Of a stretch of DNA of 64,000 nt, positions 33,501 to 45,500 are shown one piece after another. The DNA is from Owenia fusiformis (lineage: Eukaryota > Annelida > Polychaeta > Sabellida > Oweniidae): positions 37,820,867 through 37,884,866 of the forward strand of contig CAIIXF020000008.1 in NCBI GenBank assembly GCA_903813345.2, in the 5' to 3' direction. Each line of letters starts with the position of its first letter. The stretch's first letter is position 1. The position numbers and the translations under genes were made by a program. The notes beneath the pieces are model-generated. The model was not told the DNA's origin and ran no database searches. It saw nothing but the letters and a program-made list of their open reading frames with translations.

Positions 33501-36500
33501 CTTGTATAACTACACATAATCTGATGATATAGATTTTTTGGATTCTACATTTTTTCTACTCCTTAAAAAAGAAAGATCATATCTTTAACCCATGAATATT
33601 CACTTACTCCCTGACTTGTATTTCAGCACTATCTATGCCTTCCTCCTCTAGCCGAGTGGACAGAAATGTTACATAATGTAGCCACAGGTCTGCACTCAGA
33701 GGAATCGCTCGTACAGCTTTTTCATAAACCTACAACAGACTTCAGATGTAAACAACACATATTGGAAAGAGGGGGGTCATTCTAGAAAATTTAAAGCAAT
33801 TAGAAAATCAAAATCATGCCACTTTTTAACCAGTTACCGTGTTCATTTTCGCAGTAGTGTAGCATATCTCAGGGGTCCTGTAGTGTCAATTCCACTGTAT
33901 AGGTGTCACTGTTGTCTAAGCCCATGGCCACTGATGTCAATTAATTCATTTAGCATTTTACATTAAAAGTGAGCAATTTTGATAATTGAAACTTAATGAA
34001 CGAGTTCATGATAATATTTTGGGTTTATTTGATCTGGGTAGCTTAAGTTGAAGATAGATGTCCCAAGTCTACTGTGTTCGTTGACCTGCCAAAGAAAACA
34101 GCACATGCGCATGACTAATGAGTCGCAATTATAAACACATCAATGTAACCTAGAATTCCAAAAATCCAAAACCCAGCAATAACATCTGCACCCAAAGAAA
34201 TATGTGAAATGTCAAAATATCTTATAATGAGCAAATCCTGGCTCAAATTGACGAAACACATATTTTATGACGTGAGATGTATCACAACATTCACTTTTCT
34301 TACCTCTTGAGCAACTTGCACGTTTCCCGCTCGTTTCTCAAGGTCCGAGTATTTCTTCCAGTAGCCATAACAGTAAGGGTATCGTGCAAAGAATGCTTCA
34401 AATGCCTCTCTTGCACTATCAACCTTATTCTGGAAAAAAATATACCATCAAATTTCAAATTCTTTGTATCAATCGAGTATCTCTAATTTCTAAAAACAGA
34501 TCTGTTTCAAATTCAACAAACAACAATTTATGTAAAATTTGAAAATCCAAATAACAATACCATGGCAACTGTGAGATTACCAGTCTGCTAGTGTCGGTCA
34601 GAATCCAGATATTGAGATATCCTGAAATGTTCGGCAAGAAAAATATTGTTGGAATTTCTATTTTAAGACAACATTCTTGGATGAGGATCTTAAAAGCTTA
34701 ATCTATTTGAGTCTTCCAACAATTATCTCTTAACAAGTATTTTGATTAATTTTCAGGAAGGCTTCATTGGTATGAAATTGGTAATGTAAATTAAATTATA
34801 AAGAAATACCAACAAAAATACAGTTCTTACCTCTTGTTCGACATACTGTAGCAGATAAGTCCATCCAGTAAAATCTGAGGGATTGTCCTTCACAGATTTC
34901 CAGTACTTGTCAAGTTCTGTTGGTTCTTTGGATTCTTCCTCTTTTACATCTGGTTTATCTGGAAGAAAAAGATGATTTATCAATCTGCAATCAATGCGGG
35001 AAAAAGTTGAAGATTCCAAAAATTAAGAATAAGTAATCATTTTGAAAATGTGATTTGATATGAAAAAGACAATACAACCTTGTGAAACTTCCAATAGCTT
35101 CAAATATCAGCAAATATAGGTGAGGGAACTTCTAATTTACAGTACAAAGGGAACATCACTTCAGATCATGGCTAAAGAATGGAACTTCCACATAAAAATA
35201 AGTAGAGAAAATACCCTAGAATTATAGATGAACCTATATCCATGTAAAGATGGAGGTTCACCTTAAGATGGGTCATCTATGAATTCTGGGTATTCTCTCT
35301 CTAGAGAAATCAAGAAGCTTAAGACATTATAGAAAATACATGTACATGTACTGTTTAGCCTTTACACAAAAGTTATTAAAAAGTGTACATTCTGCAAAAT
35401 ATGAGCTTCATGCGAGTCATTTCATACCTTCTTTCACTACTTCTCCCTCTTCCATGGGTTCCTCACTCACAGCTGTAACAGCAGCAGCTGTATCAGATGC
35501 TGTAACGATTGTGTCTGTATCAGTAGCTTGTGTTTCACTAGTAGGTTTGTTAGTGTTCAGTTCACTATCTATTCCACTAGGTGCTGTATGACCATTTGTG
35601 TCCATTGATATTTTGGTTATTGAGACAGTCTGTTCACTGTTTGTTATAGTAGATGTGCCATTAGATATACTTGGGTCTGTTTGGACTAATGGAGCAGAGT
35701 TTATAGGAGCACTGGTGATATAATCCGTTGCTTTAGTGCCTGGTATCTCACTTGCACCAGGTGCATCGTGAAATGCACAATTATCTGTTGCTGTAGTTTT
35801 ATCTAAAAATAGCACCAAAAGTTTGCAATATAAGGCAAATATTAGAGGAATGAAAAATCATACATTAAAAATCTTTTTCTTAATTTATGTTAAGCAAATT
35901 TCTAGCTGGGGTTCAATAAATTTAAGTAATATTCTAAAAACCGTCACTTTAATATTTCATGAATTGAAATGGTAACGGATTGTCTTGTTCATGAGATATT
36001 GAACGTTTACATTTAAAATAGAAGTCGTCCCATTTTTGTCTGTTCTCAATAAGCTTACATATAGATGGCAACTTAGTCGACGGGAAAAAGGTGGAAATTA
36101 AAGAAATTTTATTACACTATAAAAAAGAATAAATATCATGCGAGGTATACGATTCTATGAACTGTGTGTAAAGATCAATGAAGGTGAGTTAATTATGTTT
36201 ACATCAATAATAAAAATAACCCGCCCGGGCTATTAAAGGCAAATTCAAAACGACCAATAGTGTCTGGACTGTCGATTATTTAACCATCTTTCAGTGAAAA
36301 CTATGACTAAAAGAATGTTTGTCTGTTGCACTGCTGCAGTGATAGATTAGTCTACAGTGCTGATATATAATAATAAAGGGTGCATTTTCAAACTAAACAG
36401 AGTGCTCCTACCAAAATAAATTTGCCTACATACCCCTGAGACTCTTATCTGATAGATAGACTTTATGACTTATTTAGGCGAAGGCTATTTTGCCTGTTGC

Positions 36501-39500
36501 CATATAAATGCACAAATAAAACAAAAGTTTTGCTATTATAGGTAAAAAGTTCTCTTGAAATTTCGAAGTGATTTCGCCGTTTAATTCTGTCCATGGTCCA
36601 CCATTTTTGCGGAAGTTACATTGAAACACAAACTCCATGAAACGAAACGAAATCACTAGAAAAAACATGTCACACATTGTGCAGCAAAGTTTAAACCAAT
36701 CAGATTTAGAGCTGGCATCGAATAGGATTTTAATGTCGACATGTCGGAGCTCTCGATCGACAACGATATCGACATTGTCAGGTCCTATGATATTCGAAAA
36801 ATGAAAAAAAATGTGAAGAAAATCCGTCTAAATTCTAGATTTTCTAGGCTTGCCACAATAGTCATCCTCAGTTGTATGTTTTATATTTAACTTACAGGTA
36901 AAGCATGTTCAAGTATCAGGCTTTGACGAATAAAAAGCAATAAATAGACATAAAACTACGATTTCTGTTATTTCCGGGCAGCCATTGAAAATAAATCTCG
37001 AGGGTAAATCTCGAGGGGCCCTGAGTCCTAATTCGAGAGCAGGAAGTCGATCAAAACAAAAAAGAAAATTTGAAAATGTAGGCGGTAAAACTTCACTAAA
37101 ATACACCATACAGCAGGTAGTAACAAAGATTTTAATTCATAGGGAAATAGCTTATTATGTTGTGAGTTCCGACTGTCGATCAAGAGGCGTTGTGTCGACA
37201 TGTGTGTCGCAGAGAGCATTCGACTGACAATCGACCATTTCGACATTTGATGCCAGCTCTAATCAGATTATTTGATTATTTTGCGCACATGAATTATTTG
37301 CTTCTGAGCACTTACAAGCTTGCCACAATAAACAAACCTGGCAGACACTACCCTTAGCCTACTTCATTTTGGCGAAATTTCAGCTAAAACTCATGACGAA
37401 TGCACTATGCATATGCTGGTATGAAGCCTTGGAGACACTCATTTTGGTATATATTATTTATGGTGTATACTTTTCTGCAGTTTGTAGGAGTTTGGGACAT
37501 TAAATGTTAAAATTCAAGAAAATATGCCAATTAAACGACTGTTAAATTATATATCGGCTTTATATGGGCTTATTAGCCTTTTGCAGATTATTGACATAGA
37601 CATAGACATACTGTACGCACGGTATTATTCGCGTGCGATTTAGTTTCGCGCTTTTCGCGAAGGTGTTAAAATCGCGAAAAAATATCGTCGCGAAATTGCC
37701 AATTAAATCCCTGGGAATTTGTTTTTATCCGGGGCTCTGATGCATTTCTTTCGTCTAGTGTTATTGGGCGATAATTGGATGATTTCCACCAACATGTCTA
37801 TTTTACGTTGGCTATTCAGGCCAACTACTACCAATGGGCCTAGGCTTAATAATGACATCGACGATATTATAGAAACTGAAGTTCAAATTGCTAAAAATAA
37901 CATGAAGTCCAAGCGTGGAACATATAAAGTGTACAACGACGTAAGTGCAATTACTGTACATCTAACTTAATTTACACACGAGTAGCTCGAGAATTCCTGG
38001 AATAGTAATGAATTTCAAACTTGTGAAATTCGCGAAATTTAAGGTTACTTATAACTTAATCAAAAAATCCAAGATGGCCGAAACCAGGAAGCACATGGCA
38101 TTTGAGTATAATCTGACCATCAAAATTAACTGTCTTTTGGTTGGATTTTCTCTTATCATTTATATAACCAGGCTCACTGTGGTAATGCAAATAGAAACAG
38201 TAAACATTTTGGAATTGGAATTTGAGTCCTCTGAAAATGTGACAGAGAAATTGACAAAAAGAGTAGCACGGCAAAGGTCCCTGAACATTTTTTTTCTAGT
38301 TTCTCTGAAACATCCCTTTAATATAGCCCAAAATAAAAGGAGCTTTAGAATTTTGAAATCTCTCATACAAATTTAAAAAAATAGAAAAAAACAATTTGAG
38401 AAGTGTACTTTTTTCCTTATTTTGATCCCAATTTTTTTATCGGGTAATTTTTCAAATTTCTGTTGCTCCTTCGTTTTTGATATATGTTTGAAGTATATTT
38501 TCTGAAATGTTCAGATATGTTGAATCAGCGGTTTTTCACGGGCTACTCCTAGAAAAAAATCTTTTCAAATTCTTTAAGGTACAGCTGGAAAGTAACATTT
38601 TGGTAAAAAATTGCTATACCAGCACATGTTATTTTCTGGTATAAAATAATGTATGAAGACATGTGTCAATTGCCTTGCTTTTTTCAGGAAAGTATCATTG
38701 CATTGTCTTCTTTAAGAATATCTAGTAGGAGTTCAATGGGAACTCCAGGAAATTCTGATATTTCACACTTTCATATTTTCCAAATTTTCTTTCAAAGTTT
38801 CCAGACAACACAGGAGCTTCCATTGACCTGTTTCCAGGTTTACTAAAAGTAGACAGCAGCGGTGGCGGTAGGCATATATTTTTGTGAGTCATCATGACTC
38901 AGGTAGTTTCAAAAAAGTGAGTCACAAGAAAAAAAGTTGAGTCAAAGCTATAAAAGTGTTTTTCTTGAGTAAAAATGCATACAAAATGTAGAAACCACAT
39001 ACAAAATCTATTTTTTGATTTTGTGCATACCTTTTATTGTACTCTTATAGCACATTAACAACTAACAATTAATTAATTAGGCAATTGCAAGAAAAATGTC
39101 ACTATTAATCATCTGATTATCTGGTCCAGCGAGTCATGGGTGTGAATGGAGTGGGAGAGGAGTTTCTCCCTGTGTGGAGTTACACAAATTGGGGTCAAAG
39201 CGTTTCATGTTGAAATTCAACATTTTTGCAATCATTCCAAAGTCTAAAACGGCAATATAAGTCCGACCACAATACTGGGCATCATTTAAATTGAATACGG
39301 TAGAATCTTGTAATTATAAAATGAAACCGAAAGTAGATTTGTTTTCATACCTAATTTATCATCATTACCCCCCTTAATGTGCGATCGACTGGATTTTCAT
39401 GTGCCCATTATCTATCTTCATAGGATCAGCTTCAGATCTAGTGAATCGAGGATCTTAACTTGAGGGAGTTAATTGAAAATACTTGGTGAAAACTTACGAT

Positions 39501-42500
39501 AGATCGGTCACTGTGAGCACCATTGATAAACCTACTGCGCATTACATCTGCGCATGCTGATGAAGGGGACGGCTCAAGGAAACTTGCTAACTTAGCGAAG
39601 GAATTTTGCGAACTTGCGAAGGAAACTAAAGGTTCGTAAATCTAGCGTGTGAACATTCAAGGAAAGATTTTATGCGGTAATTTAGATAAATATACGATCA
39701 CTAAAATCCTTAGAAGGGAGTATGAAATTAATAAATTATTGTTCAATGTTATGTTCGTTTTATTGCATTTTTGATACGCCCCCTAGCACACCAGATAAAC
39801 AAATCGAGGGATCGATCAATGTTTTCAAGTTTATCATTGAATCTGAATCACAGGGCTTTAAAAATTATATGAAATACCGAAATAAGAAAATGATCGGTAG
39901 GAAGGAGGCTCGATTGCGCTGAACGAAATGTTAGATTTCCGGAATTAGCAAAATTATAAATTTGATCAATCACGTATTTTCACGTATAGGGATCAATTTA
40001 ACCAAGTACCAAGCGGGGATTTTGCATGTGAAACAAACGTGCGTCAGAAAGACTCGGTAGACAATGAATATTTGCGTCAGAGTTGCAAAAATGTGAGTAA
40101 AAAACGTAAAAAATTGTGTTAACGCCACCTCTGAGACAGTGTAATGATACTTTCCTGAAAAAAGCAAGGAAATACACACATGCCTTCATACTTAATTTTG
40201 TACCAGAAAATAACATGTGCAGGTATAGCAATTTTTTACCAAAATGTTACTTTCCAGCTGAACCTTAACGGCACTTTTTTTCTCAAACTAAAGTTTTTTG
40301 TTGTTCTTTGATGTCTTTGTAATGATTACAGTGCACAAGCATATGTGAAATAATAAAAACGACTTCTCAGGAAGAGTTTGAAAATTTCAAGATTGTGAAA
40401 TTTTCAATTTTTTCTGAAAATCGATTAAGTTAACAGTCACCTTAAGGTGCTATGGAAGTTAACAGGAAATGACAAAACAGGAAGTGACAATTTTTTTTGC
40501 ATTTTTAGATATTTTTTGAATAAAGATAACAGAGTTCTGGTTTGACCTTCAGTCAATTTAACTATTTCCACATATCATTTACATGACCAGGATCACAATG
40601 TGCATGGTCAGAATGACCCTAAACATGATGAAATAACCTTTTTAGCCCTTTGAAAGTGTGACTGAAAAAAAGCTAAAAGTAGGAGCGTAGGGATAGTCAC
40701 TGAACAGAATCTTTTGAATTTTTCAGAAAATGTGCCCAATATAATGCTCTAACTAGTACAATCTTTGAAATTTTAGAAAATTGTCTTAAACAAAAATGGC
40801 GGTCATAAAAAGGAAAATAGATCGCTTTTCAAATCAGTTTTTTCATTTTTTTTTCTTTTTCTATGAATGATATCAAATTTTCAAAGATTGTATCATTTAG
40901 AGCAATATATTGGGCACATTTTCTGAAAAATTCAAAAGATTCTGTTCAGTGACTATCCCTACGCTCCTACTATTAGCTTTTTTTCAGTCACACTTTCAAA
41001 GGGCTAAAAAGGTTATTTCATCATGTTTAGGGTCATTCTGACCATGCACGTTGTAATCCTGGTCATGTAAATGATATGTGGAAATAGTTAAATTGACTGG
41101 AGGTCAAACCAGAACTCTGTTATCTTTATTCAAAAAATATCTAAAAATGCAAAAAAAATTGTCACTTCCTGTTTTGTCATTTCCTGTTAAGGAGCTATGG
41201 AAGTTAACAGGAAATGACAAAACAGGAAGTGACAATTTTTTTTGCATTTTTAGATATTTTTTGAATAAAAATAACAGAGTTCTGGTTTGACCTCCAGTCA
41301 ATTTAACTATTTCCACATATCATTTACATGACCAGGATCACAATGTGCATGGTCAGAATGACCCTAAACATGATGAAATAACCTTTTTAGCCCTTTGAAA
41401 GTGTGACTGAAAAAAAGCTAAAAGTAGGAGCGTAGGGATAGTCACTGAACAGAATCTTTTGAATTTTTCAGAAAAAGTGCCCAATATAATGCTCTAACTA
41501 GTACAATCTTTGAAATTTTAGAAAATTGTCTTAAACAAAAATGGCAGTCATAAAAAGGAAAATAGATCGCTTTTCAAATCAGTTTTTTCATTTTTTTTCT
41601 TTTTCTATGAATGATATCAAATTTTCAAAGATTGTATCATTTAGAGCAATATATTGGGCACATTTTCTGAAAAATTCAAAAGATTCTGTTCAGTGACCTT
41701 CCCTACGCTCCTACTTTTAGCTTTTTTTCAGTCACACTTTCAAAGGGCTAAAAAGGTTATTTCATCATGTTTAGGGTCATTCTGATCATGCACATTATGA
41801 TCCTGGTCATGTAAATGATATGTGGAAATAGTTAAATTGACTGGAGGTCAAACCAGAACTCTGTTATCTTTAGGTCGCGAGTAAATCTCAGGCACGACAT
41901 GGAAATCTGAAATTATAGAGGGCGCAAATCCAAGTGCACTTGTACCGGAAGTCTACATCTAAATATGGCGGGACTACACAAATTCGACCTACTTTTGTAC
42001 CACGTGATGTGTTTAAGCCAATAGCCGAGGGGCTGCTAGATGTCTGTCAAGTTATAGTATTTATGTCTCAAATAAAAATGCATTATACATCTCATCTTAT
42101 ATTGGACTTTTAAGTTACATTATTGAACCCATTAACAGCACACTAAGTGATTTTTCCCGATCAAAAAATTTCTTCTGAGCCCTTGGTGTTAATAACTCTA
42201 AGTGATTAATCTTGATCCTAGGTGATTGTTTTTGATCCTTAGAAATATCCTCATGATCTTGATCTTTGGTATCTGTCTTAGGGATTGGGTCGATCCTAAA
42301 CAATTTTACAGGTGATTGTTCTTAATCTTAAGTGATTGTTTTTATTACTTTAAATTTTTCTTGACTCTTCTGGGCAATTGTTTGGTTGTGATTCTTAATA
42401 TTTTGTTTTGATACTGTGATTGTACTCAATTGTTCTAATCTTAGTTGATTGTCCCTGGTTTAGGTGATTGTTCCTGATCATAAGTGATTTACCTTGATCC

Positions 42501-45500
42501 TTGATATTTTTTCTTTACTAAGCTCGGTCAGTACGTGGTTGATTGTTTTAGATCATATTAATTGGTCCCTATGTGATTTGTGATCGTGCTGATCAAATGT
42601 GGTTGTACAATGCACAATAGACTATTAATATACTAGTATTGTCCAAAATTTCCTGGGAAATCTTTGTTTCATTTCGCCGTGTGTAAAATGAAAATGCGCC
42701 CTCTATAATTTCAGATTTCCATGTCGTGCCTGAGATTTACTCGCGACCGTTATCTTTATTCAAAAAATATCTAAAAATGCAAAAAAAATTGTCACTTCCT
42801 GTTTTGTCATTTCCTGTTAAGTTCCATAGCACCTTAAGTTCCATAGCACCTTAAGTTAACAGTCACCTTAATAGCCGCGAAATTGTGTTTTTGCAAAATT
42901 CGCGAATTAAATCTCCAATTAATATATTCCAGTACTATAATTTAAAACAATTTACGGAAATGTAGGAAATTTACAAACACTACAGACATTACCATCAACC
43001 TGAAATTGCGGGTCTGCTATGAACACTTTTTTTGCCAAGAAGTTAAATCAAGGTACAAGGTAAGGAGTCCTGAAGTGAACTATCTTGACTGAAAAATATG
43101 GTAAAATATCGGGAAACCGTGACGTCCCTAATTAGAACCCCATGTAGTCCAACAACATTAGACCTAGCCTGGGCCTCGTTTCTTATCTGACATGTCTTAT
43201 GGCCCCGGCTAGGTCTAACTTCCATGATGATTTTGCCCTTGATGCGATCATTTAATCGTTCAGCAGGTTTCGACATGCGGAACTAATTAAACCGTAATAA
43301 GATGGTATCGTTACAGAAAAAAATGTGATCAACGCATGCATACATACCTTATGAATAAATACAAATCATCACATACCCCCCTGTAACCTCATCGATGTAT
43401 AATTATGAAAATGTTGGGAGAAGGCTTTTTCTTAGTTTAGAAAACTCTGTTCTGGTTCCGGTAACATCGAAATGGCAAATCCTTTCAGGAATAAACCGCC
43501 GTTAGCAACACTGAACGAAACAAGTTCATAAAACGAAACGAACCCCGGTTATCCTATATATAAGTACAAAATATTGTAATACTGTAGGAGGCTTGCGATA
43601 AACATGATTAAGTTTCCTACTTTTTTTCCTGTTTTATTTTCAGAATTATGGTAAATTTCCGGCTAAAATGCTAAAGCTTTCAACATCTTTGGACAGACGC
43701 AAGCATGTGATACTGAATAATTAGATATTTTTCTTAACATGTTTAAATATATATTGTGCCAAAGTTTTCTCTCCCAGAAAGTCAGTGATTTCCCATTGTA
43801 ATAACTCAGATGCGAGTAGGTAGTTACCAGTTTCACCACCAGGGGCCGTGAATTCGTACGATCCGCGATCCGATCCGGATAAATTTTATCTTCTAGGATA
43901 AATCTTGGATTACTAATCCGATAAATATTTGGTGAATTCGTACGATCCGATGATTATGAGGGGGAATCCCCAAGATTTATCCAATTTGCATTGGAATTCG
44001 GATAAAATTTATCCAAAAAGAAATCCACCTCAAGAGGTGGATTGAGATTTATCCTGAGATTAATCCCAGGATCGTACGAATTCACCGATTTTTGGATAAA
44101 TTTTTGGATTAATCCCACAATGCATCATTACCATGACGAAATTTATCCAGATCGGATCGCGGATCGTACGAATTCACGGCCCCAGGTGGCTCATTCAGGT
44201 CACATAGCATGACATAGTTATATGCAAATTAAAATAATGTAAAAGAAAATATTATCTGTCCAATACAAGAAAACATATTTCACTTTTTGTGACTTTATAT
44301 GTTGAATCTCCCCGTAGTAGCATTTACATTTTCCAAAACAAAAATTTTTCAAAATTGATCAACAATATTTGAACCAATATTTCTTGATGTACTTTTACAT
44401 GTACATTTCAAATACTAGATAGTATGACATCATTTTGACTGAATGTTTAATGACGATCAAGTAAGGTTTTTTAACATTAGAGTAATGAGATCGAAAAAAG
44501 CTGAAAAGTGTTGATTTGAAAAAAATCAGATTCGGAGGTATCGAGATAAATCAGGTGTGAAGTATAGGTTAAAAGTACATTTACTTGCTCCAATATCGTG
44601 ATAAAACACATGTGTTTAACTTTTCTCTCATTGAGTAAATGAAATATCATTGTAGAAAAATATGTTTTATAAAATAGCATAAACAAAACTTCTGTTTAAT
44701 TTTATTAAGAACATCATACATTTAAGAGCTAGGAATAAAACAACCATGCTTATACATCAGTGTTCTCCCCAAAAAAATTTTTCAACTGGGTGCAAGATTT
44801 CAAGTCTAAAAAAATCAGCACTCGCTACGCTCACAATATCTCAGTGTAGGTGCTTACTTCACTCATTCTTTAAATCAGAAGTTGAAGTGCAGATGCCAAC
44901 TGGGTGCCAACTGGGGGAGTAGGGGGAGCCCCCGGTAAAAGTGACATGGGGAGATCACTGTACATGTAATCTTATCACAATACATCACCACATTGAAGTT
45001 ATTAAAATGTAACAATTGTTACAAAGCATGTATGCTGAGTAAAATACATGATCCCAGTTATAAACAATTGAGTGTATTCCTAGGTACGTTTTTGCAAGCA
45101 GAAAACCATGAACAATTACCATAATTTAATATTTAGGCACAATTATTCAACACAATCTCAATCTAGCACAATCAATGACATCTATATTTCTTTGAGCTGA
45201 AATTACCAGTAATCAAATGCATCAATAATGTTGCAAGTATTGCTTTTTAAAGTTTTTATAAATAACAATAGAGTAAACTTGGGTGAATACACGCGCTGTT
45301 TGAATAAAGCAAAGATTCGTGTCATACTGGATGGTTATAATAAATATCAATATTGAAGAACAATTTCGTTTCGCTGACCAAGTTTACTTTGGCGACGCAC
45401 AGACAGACATTGCCGGTTGAAATATTCGTCTCATAAATTGGTAAGAATAAGACTCATTTTACGATTAAAAATGAACATTTAACACAATAATATTATGTGA

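Noticed and set aside
38008-38376. 122-codon plus-strand open frame in PRPF39 intron 1
   Set aside because: AT-rich, overlapped by similar frames on the other strand, no motif and no splice context.
41078-41316. Pair of 70-codon open frames on opposite strands with nearly identical protein
   Set aside because: Mirror frames at the junction of the two palindromic units; an effect of the inverted repeat.
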